64,000 nt of DNA from Geosiphon pyriformis (taxonomy: Eukaryota > Glomeromycota > Glomeromycetes > Archaeosporales > Geosiphonaceae). Positions 55,955-64,000 of this stretch are shown piece by piece. Numbering within the stretch: position 1 is the first letter of the stretch; every line of letters starts with the position of its first letter. A program made the translations under genes and the position numbers. The notes beneath the pieces were generated by a model. It made no database searches. It had not been told where the DNA came from and saw only the letters and a program-made list of their open reading frames with translations. Location of the stretch: the NCBI GenBank assembly GCA_016748015.1, contig JAAOMT010000470.1:175788-239787 (forward strand). Reading direction: 5' to 3'.

Positions 55955-56552
55955 GTGACAAATTTTCATGTTCAGCCCATATGCTATATTTGCTATTATT
56001 TGAATAAAAAATGTATTTATTATGGACTACAAGAACTCTTTCTTTTTTTCTATTAAGTAAGTTAGTACATATTTGATCCATAAATTCATTTTTATACTTT
56101 GACATATATTTTTTATGCTCATATATTTTTTCAAAAAAATTTTTTCAAAATTACAAGACATTATTTCTTTTATGTTTATTATAATATAAGCCTTAATAAT
56201 GTTGTTGAAATAAATAACTAAGAATTTTGAACCATCTTATTGCAGTTATAAGACTAGTAGTTTTTTTATTATTATTCTAATATTAAAAAACAATTTATGC
56301 TTAATGAATTTTTTAAATGTGGTTGGAGTAACATTGAAGTTTTGGTTTTTAATTCAATTATAACATCTTTCTGCAATGTCTTTATTATCAATTATTCTAA
56401 TTTTTTTTTGGTGTTTTCTATGTTTTAATGTTGAAAGCTTATTATTAAGCAACTAATACTTTACAAGATATCAAATTTTTTGTGCTTTTTATATACTACT
56501 ATTAATAAAAACTTTCTGTGCAATTTTCAAACTAACATTAATTTTTTTATGT
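55955..56552 (-). pseudogene. DDE transposase-like gene, N-terminal part
   Basis: From about 56500 leftward the frames read KAQKI.YLVKY, KHRKHQKKIRIIDNKDIAERCYN, NVTPTTFKKFI (helix-turn-helix-like N-terminus), then after shifts MSKYKNEFMDQICTNLLNRK, VLVVHNKYIFYSNNSKYSIW and AEHENL. The first catalytic block, normally VTHDE..FYANDG, is VVHNKY..FYSNNS, with Asp to Asn and Glu to Lys, both G-to-A. The final codons continue in frame into LRKK at 8162 once D is ignored. F cuts it at 56552, with ATGT as the likely target duplication. Confidence 0.62.
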
Positions 56553-57429
56553 TGTTACAAAATGGTTTTCTTGTTATATTTAATTGCTGATATCCTGTTT
56601 TAATTGCAATCAGTCTTTCGTGAGTTTCTTAATTCTATTTGTGTGATAATGTCACTGTTATACTAAAGGCTTTCTTTTTAATGTTGCAATATAAGTTATT
56701 CTTCAATTTCTGATTGTTGTGTGTGTTTATGTACTCCTTCTCAGAAGCTGAACTGAAATCTACCCACTGTCTGGGGTCTTCTCTGAGGCTATTCTTGCAA
56801 TTGCCTGATGTGTTTCTCTAATCTAGAAACACAGAATGTTAATAGTCTTTAGTGCTTTTTTTCTAATTCTTACAATAAAGCTTTTATCAATTAGTAACAA
56901 CGTGAATAATCTTGATCAAGGATTATTCTTTCAAGAGATTCAGTTGATGAATGATAGTTTCATTCAATAAATAATACAAGTAAGTTTCTTAATACTTTGG
57001 GTTGTGATAATTCAGTTTTAAATATTCTTTTTCATTTTTTTTTGATTTAAAGGTTTCTTGGGATATTTAATTTAAAAGTATGGTTTAAAGTGGAGTTTGT
57101 TGGATAAAATTGGATCTATTGCTTGATAAGTTATGATTTTTATTACTTGATTGTTTTTTTCCCAATATTAAAACTACTGTATATATACATGTTTGTAGTT
57201 CTACGAGAAAACACATTGTAATACTTTCTTTTTGATATTTCAACCTGGTGTTTGTTGCTATCACCAGTTGGTGTTGGCTGCTATTGTAAACTGGTGCTTG
57301 CCACTATCGCGAGATGGTGTTTGCTACTATGTTAATTATTACCTTTTTAAGATATTACTGCACTATATTATGATTGAATAGTTTGTATTATTTTTATGAT
57401 TTTTTTTGCTAAATTCTTAAACCATAACA
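56553..57429 (-). repeat. 3' LTR of element F (877 bp)
   Basis: It runs TGTTACAAAATGG to TTAAACCATAACA. Compared by eye with the visible part of the 5' LTR (63419-64000) it shows about twenty differences in some 420 bases, nearly all transitions, and no indels. The sense polypurine tract GAAAGGAGGGGATAA lies at 57430-57444. Confidence 0.9.
57179..57331 (-). promoter_or_regulatory. Tandem 23-bp repeat and TATA-like box in LTR F
   Basis: Four copies of a 23-base unit (plus strand TGGTGTTTGCTGCTATnnn) start at 57246, 57269, 57292 and 57315, an exact 23-base period. TGTATATATACA lies at 57178-57189, downstream in sense. In F the matching part of the 5' LTR is off the window. Confidence 0.6.
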
Positions 57430-57442
57430 TTATCCCCTCCTT

Positions 57443-57595
57443 TCAAAATTGAGCTTCATCGAAATTGAAGTTAATTTTTTCATTAAATTCTAAGTTACTA
57501 TAGTGGTTTAATACTGTATTATTAATTTGTTGTTGTAATTCTTGAAATTGCGAATTGGTAAGTCGTCCAATACTGTTGGTTGTTATTATGTTCAT
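57443..57595 (-). CDS. ORF3 remnant of element F (50 codons, intact)
   Basis: ATG at 57595 opens MNIITTNSIGRLTNSQFQEL, ending FDEAQF-stop at 57443-57445. It matches the C-terminal quarter of ORF3 in E (MDTVTNNQLGKMTNTQFEEL...LDFDGAQY). The ATG is 29 bases past the RNase H stop, the same spacing as the integrase ATG in B (30) and D (29). It is open and unbroken, so it may still be translated. Function unknown. Confidence 0.6.
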   Translation of the reverse strand: MNIITTNSIGRLTNSQFQELQQQINNTVLNHYSNLEFNEKINFNFDEAQF

Positions 57596-57624
57596 GGTTG
57601 TTGTGGCAGGTGGGTTGGTAATTT

Positions 57625-58990
57625 TTATGTGTGTCTCATTCTTGACAAACAGTTAGCATTAGCATTTTTGGTACCTTTTTTGTATTTGATAATATAATTG
57701 TATGGTGCTAACGTTTGTGACCATCTGGCGTATTTTCTTTTTAGCGCTTTCTTGTTATTTAACCAGACCAGACCTCTATAATCTGTTGTAATCTCAAAGG
57801 GTTGGTACTGTAAATATGTGTCAAAGTGAACACAACTCCAGACTACTGCTAAGCATTTAAGTTCATGTGCTGCATAGTTTTGTTTTGCTGTACTGAGATT
57901 TCTGCTGGCATAAGTGATTACACGTTCTCTTCCATTATCATTTTTTTGTGACAGAATGGCTCCAAGTCCAGTTCCAGAGGCATCTGTGGCCAAAATGAAT
58001 TTCTTGTTGAAATTCAGATAGATTATTATTGGTGATTCAATGAGCTTTCATCTAAGGTACTTAAAAGCTTTTTGTTGTGCTTTGGTTCATTCAAACTTCA
58101 CATTTTTGGATAGTAAGTAATTAAGGGGTTTGGCGATGTTTGAAAAGTTTTTTACAAAGTGACAGTAGTAAGATGCAAGTGCTAAAAAGCTTCTAACTTC
58201 TGAAACGTTTCAAGGTACTGGAAAATTTTTCACTTTGTCTATTTTTGATGGATCTGGTTTTATTTCATCTTTTCCAACTACGTGTCTTAAAAATGCTAGC
58301 TTATTTTTCTCAAAGAAACATTTTTCTAGATTTAGTTTAAGTCCAGTGTGTCTCAATCTCTCAAAAACTTGTTGTAAATGTTGGAGATGATCCATGAATT
58401 TTGACAAGAAAACATTTGTATCATCTAAGTAGACAACAACGGATTGCCACAGAATTCCGGAGTAAATTATGTCCATTAGTTTTTGGAATGTCACGGAAGT
58501 GTTTGTTAATCTAAATGGCATTACATTGAACTCATAATTGTTATTTTGTGTTGTGAATGCTGTTTTATGCCTGTTCTTTGGGTCCATTTCCACTTGCCAG
58601 TACCCACTGGTCAAGTCCAGTATAGAAAACCATTTTGCTCCTCCAAAAACATCAAAAATTTTGTCAATTAACAGTATTGGGTATGAGTCTTTGGTTGTTT
58701 TGCTGTTTAGTTTGCGATAGTTGACACAAAATCTAATTTTTCCGTTCTTTTTTCTTACTAAAACAACTGGTGAGGACCATGGGCTCATTAATGGTTGTAT
58801 TATTCTTTTTTCCAACATGCTTTGAACTTCTTTTCTGATAAAATTATGCTCCATTAGTGGGACACGGTAAGCGTGTTGTTTTTCAGGTCTGGCATCTCCA
58901 ATGAGAATTTGGTGTTGAACCAAGTTGGTTCTTCCAAATTTGCCATTTCGTGAAAATATATCAGAGTATTTTAAAATTAATGCTTTTAAT
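57625..58990 (-). pseudogene. Reverse transcriptase and RNase H of element F
   Basis: The RT, to 58210, has SSPVVLVRKKNGKIRFCVNYRKLN, LDLTSGYWQVEMDPKNRHKTAF, NVMPFRLTNTSVTFQKLMD (Gly to Arg, Ala to Thr, Pro to Ser), VVVYLDDTNVF (YLDD intact) and LKLNLEKCFFEKNKLAFLRHVV. RNase H (57625-57993) has TDASGTGLGAILSQKND, HELKCLAVVW, TTDYRGLVWL (His to Tyr) and NANANCLSRMRHT-stop (Asp to Asn). Both are nearly complete. The substitutions fit C-to-T and G-to-A decay. Confidence 0.85.
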
Positions 58991-59419
58991 TGTTGCTGTT
59001 GGTCAGGATCCATTGTTCTAATGTTTAATTTGGCCAATTCTTCTGGTGTAAATTGATAGCATTCTAATGGTTGTTGCCAATTTATTGAAGTGAGTTCACA
59101 GTAGAGGGCAATTTCTGGGAAATTTAGAATTTCTTGTGGTATTGACGCATTTTCTAGCTCCGTTCCGAGATATCCAATAATGGTATCTTCCGGAATGTAG
59201 ACAGTTTCTTCTGTGGTGTTTGCAATAGGAATTTTTATCCATTGAGCTTTATCAGCTGGAATAAAAAGATTAGTAAGTCCTATGAGAAACTGTTGGCAAG
59301 TTTCTGAATAGGGCTCAAATATTAGGTCTTTTTCTTTAATTGTCCTTTTTATTCTTATTTCTGATTTTCCATATAGTAGAAGCGTGATGGACCACTCATT
59401 TTTAATTACTTCGCCTTTT

Positions 59420-59997
59420 TCCTTTATTGTTTCAGTGAAATTCACTTCAATTCCTTTTCCTGTTGATCTGAAACCAAAAGTTCTTCTCGTTGTTTGTGAC
59501 AATTTTTTACAATTTTCTACTGACACGAATTTCCCAATTTTTACCAATGGTAGAAAAATTGCTTGTGCAATTTTTTTCTTAGATTTAATGATATAAGGCT
59601 TTTCTGAATTGTTCTGTAGCAAAACCATCAAATTTCCAGTGTATCCAGAGTCAATTACTCTTCCTTGAACACTTATTCCTTTTTTTGCAAGGCTTGATCA
59701 CAACACTATTTGAACCATTATTCCTGGCGGAATTTTAACCACTATTTTTAGGTCAATTTTGGTGATGCTCCTGAGTGGTAATGTTGTGGATTGGTCTTCC
59801 GGATAATGTAGATCGAATCCGGCGTTGGTTGGATGAACTCTTTCAGGTATTATTCTTAAGTGCCTGTTGTCAAAGTATTGGATGTCAGTTATCTGTTCTA
59901 AGTCGGTATAGACTACAAATTTTTCTGACTTGGGACCGTCAGGTAAGTCTTGTTGATTTATTGATTGATTTTGAGACTGCTGATTCTCAATTTCCAT
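59420..59997 (-). pseudogene. dUTPase domain of element F
   Basis: It begins after IPERVHPTNAGFDLHYP (motif 1). Motif 2 is broken by TGA for Arg (stop then SSLAKKGISVQG, near 59697). Motif 3 is RVIDSGYTGNLMVLL with Asp and Tyr kept, motif 4 KKKIAQAIFLPLVKI and motif 5 RRTFGFRSTGK. Except for one stop and the weak motif 5 it would be a full trimeric dUTPase. The beta-rich linker IKIPIANTTEETVYIP then TIIGYLGTELE follows (about 59160-59240). Confidence 0.82.
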
Positions 59998-59999
59998 TT

Positions 60000-60870
60000 T
60001 TCTTTCTAAGCCTTTTTTGTCTTGACACTCTTCACAGCACTGATTTTGGCACAGGATGAGACAGTTTTCACAGAGGTAAGTGTTAATTTGGGCGAGATAT
60101 TGTTCTTGCTCTTGTCAAGTGGGACATAGTTGTTAGTAGTAGTTCTGGAATTCGTCCACTGGGTCGAACATGTTGTAGCTGGTAACTTTGTCGGCTACTT
60201 CGGCTGACTCTTTCCAACATTGTATTTCTTCGGCAGTTCCTCTTCTTACTTTGGCTTGTACAGTATTGTACAATTTGTCCTCATCGTGTGAGTAGTGCTG
60301 TAGTCTTTTTAATGCTCTATTGAATGCTGCTTTGAACGGCATTCCTCCTCTTATCCAGTCACAGATGAGGATTGTGTATTGGCAAGTTGCATTACACATT
60401 CCTCCTCTGTCTGGTATGTCATTCCAGTCACACCCTCTTGGTAACGGTTCTCCACAAGTGAGGCATAGTTCCTCGTCCCATTTTCCGTGTCTTTCTGGGT
60501 AACCGTATTTTTCTTTGTTACAATAGTTACAATAGTAGTGGGTGGGGTTTCTTGGGTCTTTGTCTGGTGCACTACACACAGTCATAGACAAGAGTTTCTT
60601 CTTGCAAACCGAGCATTCTAACTTTGGTCTGCGTCACTGGTGGTTTCTTTGTGAACTTACCTGGTTCTATTCAGATCTTTTTTTGCTGGTCCACATTGGT
60701 ATGGCTGGTAGTCCTGTTCTTTGGTCATCAGCCCAAGAGAGCTGATAGGTTTTGATGACTGGTAGTGCTGGATTTTCCTCAAATTTGAAAGTAGGTCTTT
60801 GGTTGGCACTGGGTTTTTGGAAGTGGTCACAGGTGGCTGGAATTTTGGCCTGGTGGCCATTATAATTGAT
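60000..60870 (-). pseudogene. Cysteine-rich domain of element F
   Basis: After the YQLSWADDQ motif (about 60730) come ECSVCKKKLLSMTVC, YYCNYCNKEKYGYPERHGKW, LCLTCGEPLPRGCDWND and GGMCNATCQYTILICDW. The helical part is FKAAFNRALKRLQHYSHDEDKLYNTV...GTAEEIQCWKESAEVADKV. After stops comes the second cluster YLCENCLILCQNQCCEECQDK (60020-60080). Cys spacing and the helical middle match G residue for residue in the key positions. Since F and G are different LTR families, the domain is old and conserved. Confidence 0.66.
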
Positions 60871-60879
60871 CAGAAGCTC

Positions 60880-61330
60880 TTGGGTGGTCCAGTCTAGGGT
60901 GGTGTTGGCTTTTGTTAATCAGTCATTCTCTACTAACACTTGATATTGTGTAGTATCCATTACTAATACTTTTGTAAGTATTACTATGTTGTTAATTTCA
61001 AAAGGAAATGAGTCGATTTTGCCATAAGGCAGCTTTGTACTTCTATCGGCTGTTATGATTTGGGACGTTGCAGCACGATCAACTTTGAAACCCAGTTGGT
61101 TTACTAGTTGAAGCATTACGATGCTTCCAGCAGATCTGCTGTCTAAGATAAGTTTGATTGGGATATTGTTTACAGTGGCTTCCGTATACATAGCAGTGAT
61201 TGGGCGTTTTTCGTCTAATGCTGTTCCACTAAACATAGCCTCGTTTTCTTCTAATTCAAAAGAAAAAATAGCTATGAGGCTGCTATTTTCAGTGGCAACT
61301 GCTGGTGGTATTGTCTGGCTCAATTTGTTG
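60880..61330 (-). pseudogene. Protease of element F
   Basis: The frame 60919-61323 holds SLIAIFSFELEENEAMFSGTALDEKRPITAMYTEATVNN, then IPIKLILDSRSAGSIVMLQL (DSG to DSR, Asp codon 61141-61143) and VLVMDTTQYQVLVEND, with a TGA for Trp right after. DSR is the same change seen in C and G. Confidence 0.78.
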
Positions 61331-63336
61331 GAGGAATTCTTGATTCTGTTTATGTTTTTACCATTATTATTTCCAATGATCAGATTTTCTGGTATATTAA
61401 GATAAGTTTGTTGATAATTTTGGTAGTTTGGATTGGTTTGCTAATTGGTTTCGGCGTGGTTTGGATTCCTCTGGACCAACGCATTCTGGTTCTACATGGG
61501 CTGATTTTGGGCCTTGGGATGTCAATTCGGGTTGGCTATCATGGGCTGTTGCTGGTAAGCTCCTTGATTTTGATACATGATGGGATATTGGTGTAGTATT
61601 GGTATGTACTGGTTTCTGGGCATTTGGGGTGGCATGTAGTAATTATTTTCGTGTGCTTTCTGCATCATTTGCGTTCGACATTGACTAATCAAATATCCTA
61701 CGTATTTGCAAAAATGGCAAGCACGCGTTTCTGTTCTGAATTCCTGGCGCAATGAGCGATTATTTCAACTGTTGTTGACTTCCTGGCTGCGTTTTTGGGG
61801 TGGTTGGTATGTATTTCTTCCCAGATCCGGGATGAGGTAACTTTCTATTTTCTTAGAGAGTTCCTCCCCTAATTGTGTTACTCTTTTCTCTAATGTTTCT
61901 GTCTTATTTTCCTCCATTACCATGTTAACTATTTGACTATGGTTAGCTTCTTTCTCAGCCAATTCAAGGACTCTGGCGAGCGTAATGGCTTCTGGTAAGG
62001 AATTAGGGTGGGTAGGGTGTACTTTTCCTAAAATGCTACTTTTTAATCTTCTAATAAACTGATTTAAAATCTGAGGATCAGTGTAGTATCCTTGTTCAAT
62101 CGCTTCAATCTAATGACAAATTCAATTGAATTGAGCAAGGTATTGGGTAACAGTTTCACTGGTATTTTGCTTGATAGTATTGAATTCATTCTGTAGTTGG
62201 ATTATGGTATTTGGGTTGCTAAAATACTCCAGGAGTGCATTTTTAAATTTGGTGAAGCTTGTGAGTTTTGTTTCCAGGCTTTGATACCACGAGTTGGCTG
62301 TGCCTTTCAGGAAGAAAGGTAATGTTTGAATTACTCTTTGGTCATTCTAGTTATTTGCTTGAATGGCTTTTTGTGCTTCTCTGAGCCATGTGTGCACGTC
62401 TATTTTTTTTTCCTCTCCTGAGAAATCTGTTAGCCTTGCAATGTATGGTGTGGTCATTTCGTTGCTGTTTTCTGCTGGTGGACTTATTGGTCTAAGAGGA
62501 AGTGGGATGATATTTCCTTGAGCATTCCTAAAGGTGACTTCCCTTATATCCAGTTCTTCCTCTTGATCACAAGTTTCTTGGTTTCTGGACTGGCTGCTTG
62601 TTCCAGTAACTGGTCTTGTGATTGTTTTTTCGCTGGTCTCTTTTTCGGATTCCAATTCAGACTCCTCTTCATGGTTTTCAAACCCCATTCTAAATTTTGG
62701 CTGAAAAAAAGGGTTTTGAAATAGTGATGAATATTCTCCTGTAATTGGTATGTCTCTCCAGTTACATTGTTTAATTTTATCAGTATAACTAGGAGTTCTT
62801 GGCATTTGTGGAGTTGATGTTGATGATGATGCAGCTCTTAATGGAATTTGTATCTTATTTTCTGGTGAAAAATGGTATGATTTATCTTCTGGTAAATAAA
62901 TATGTTGTTTCTTTATTGATTAAGTGACAGTTTTCTTTGGTGTTTGAGCTGGTGTTCCTAGTTTTTGCTGGTTACTTTCCTGATTAGTTTCTAAATTTTT
63001 TTTGGTTTTGTTGGCACGTTCCCTAGTGTTTCCTGTGGATATTGGAAAATTTTCGTTGGTGTATTGCTCAATTTTTCAATGGATTTTGACAATAGTTGCG
63101 GCTATTACTGCTACTTCTTTTGTAGTGTATTGTGATAATTCTCTATACAATCCAAGTTTTGCGTCGTGTGGTTCTTCTTCCTTTCCTATATGATAATTTA
63201 TTTTGGCATTGATATAATAAGTGAGGGCAGATTCTGCTGGACAACACCCTTCTGGTAATCCAAGATCACTTTGATTTTGTGTGTAAATAGCATGGCAGAA
63301 TTCAAGAACAATAAGATTAGGGGTTTTTGTTACCAC
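61330..63336 (-). pseudogene. Gag of element F
   Basis: GTG at 63336 is followed by VTKTPNLIVLEFCHAIYTQNQ, CPAESALTYYINAKINYHIG and YRELSQYTT. A Ser/Glu-rich linker (62347-62805) leads into MTTPYIARLTDFSGEEKKIDVHTWL. The capsid continues through DPQILNQFIRRLKSSILGKVHPTHP, LELAEKEANHSQIVNMVMEE and TYQPPQKRSQ. The knuckle CHFCKYVGYLISQC (61678-61719) has His to Tyr. A Met/Gln/Pro/Tyr-rich tail follows (61522-61650). The frame is single throughout. No ATG lies between the PBS and the N-terminal block. Confidence 0.78.
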
Positions 63337-63399
63337 TTTTGTCTCTTCTTTTTTAGCAATGAATTATTGCTAATTATTATTTCTTTTTTGATTTTCTTT

Positions 63400-63416
63400 C
63401 CTTATAGGGTTCACCA
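63400..63416 (-). other. Primer-binding site of element F
   Basis: The sense strand reads TGGTGAACCCTATAAGG, two bases inside the 5' LTR. It differs clearly from the other elements after TGGTG, so a different tRNA is likely used. Confidence 0.62.
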
Positions 63417-63418
63417 AA

Positions 63419-64000
63419 TATTACAGGATGGTTTTCTTGTTATATTTAATTGCTGATATCCTGTTTTAATTGCAATCAGTCTTTCGTGAGTTTCTCAATT
63501 CTATTTGTGTGATAATGTTACTATTATACTAAAGGCTTTCTTTTTAATGTTGCAATGTAAGTTATTCTTCAATTCCTGATTGTTGTGTGTGTTTATGTAC
63601 TTCTTTTCAAAAGCTGAACTGAAATTTACCCACTGTCTGGGGTCTTCTCTGAGACTATCCTTGCAATTGCCTAATGTGTTTCTCTAATTTAGAAACACAG
63701 AATGTTAATGGTCTTTAGCACTTTTTTTCTAATTTTTACAATAAAGCTTTTATCAATTAGTAACAACGTGAATAATCTTGATCAAGGATTATTCTTCCAA
63801 GAGATTCAGTTGATAAATGATAGTTTCATTCAATAAATAATACAAGTAAGTTTCTTAATACTTTGAGTTGTGATAATTCAGTTTTAAATATTCTTTTTCA
63901 TTTTTTTTTGATTTAAAGGTTTCTTGGGATATTTAATTTAAAAGTATGATTTAAAGTGGAGTTTGTTGGATAAAATTGGATCTATTGCTTGATAAGTTAT
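63419..64000 (-). repeat. 5' LTR of element F (partial, 582 bp seen)
   Basis: It begins TATTACAGGATGG on the plus strand and follows the 3' LTR base for base to the window edge. The TATA-like box and 23-bp array would lie beyond the edge. Confidence 0.9.

Larger units (their letters stand above)
57625..63336 (-). pseudogene. ORF1 (gag to RNase H polyprotein) of element F
   Basis: This is one reading frame of 1904 codons, beginning at GTG 63336 in the context AAAGTGG and ending at TAA 57625-57627. No frameshift was found, only isolated stops. Order: gag, CCHC knuckle, protease, cysteine-rich domain, dUTPase, linker, RT, RNase H. The lack of any frame change between gag and pol means this lineage makes gag and pol as one polyprotein without frameshifting. 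The longest open piece is 473 codons (58210-59631). Confidence 0.88.
56553..64000 (-). mobile_element. Element F: Ty3/gypsy-type retrotransposon lacking integrase
   Basis: It has a 3' LTR at 56553-57429, an internal part at 57430-63418, and a 5' LTR from 63419 running off the window. It has a distinct LTR, PBS and array. ORF1 (63336 to 57625, 1904 codons) stays in one frame with only point stops. Integrase is missing: RNase H is followed after 29 bases by a 50-codon piece of ORF3 and the polypurine tract. It is inserted in the DDE gene and is probably one of the younger insertions. Confidence 0.92.

Noticed and set aside
57246-57338. CRISPR-like array
   Set aside because: Only four adjoining degenerate units, no spacers, and located inside an LTR promoter region.
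1-64000. tRNA, rRNA or intact host genes
   Set aside because: No cloverleaf or conserved rRNA segment was noticed, and nearly all sequence outside the two DDE gene pieces is assigned to elements. A tRNA scan would settle it.

Overview
The window looks like AT-rich nuclear DNA from a fungus. It is built almost entirely of LTR retrotransposons of the Ty3/gypsy (Metaviridae) type, inserted into one another. The only non-LTR sequence I found is a decayed DDE transposase-like gene of a kind repeated in fungal genomes. Its family features (a HDE..FYAND-like block, LRKK..SIMVSxFL, a DNSxNH-like block) together with the composition suggest an early-diverging or arbuscular mycorrhizal fungus such as Rhizophagus or Gigaspora. 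That assignment is inference. I found no tRNA, rRNA, CRISPR array or ordinary host gene.

Nesting, read from LTR ends and 4-bp target duplications. Level 0 is the DDE gene on the minus strand, seen at 7614-8162 and 55955-56552. Element A (1129-7613, minus) carries element Z (1-1128, plus). Element D (8163-55954, minus) splits the DDE gene. D carries B (8371-28313, minus) inside its 3' LTR and E (36607-54616, minus) inside its gag. B carries C (15170-24955, plus) in its protease region. E carries G (45276-53154, plus) in its gag. Element F (56553 to beyond 64000, minus) also sits in the DDE gene. The insertion order is therefore A, D and F into the gene, then B and E into D and Z into A, then C into B and G into E.

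Shared gene plan. ORF1 is one frame encoding gag (CCHC knuckle), protease, a cysteine-rich domain, a trimeric-type dUTPase, a linker, reverse transcriptase and RNase H. It ends at a stop just after RNase H in every copy that reaches that point. ORF2, with its own ATG, encodes integrase. ORF3, in the place of env, encodes an unrecognised soluble protein of about 210-240 residues. Gag has no ATG before its first conserved block; in four copies the frame begins at GTG with A at -3 and G at +4. F and G keep ORF1 but have lost integrase.

Four LTR types are present (Z/A/B/E, D, C/G, F). Each has its own short repeat array in U3, a short distance upstream of a TATA-like box. All copies are decayed, mostly by C-to-T and G-to-A transitions that create stop codons (CGA to TGA, CAA to TAA, TGG to TGA or TAG) and hit catalytic residues. 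Parts of F and G are the best preserved.
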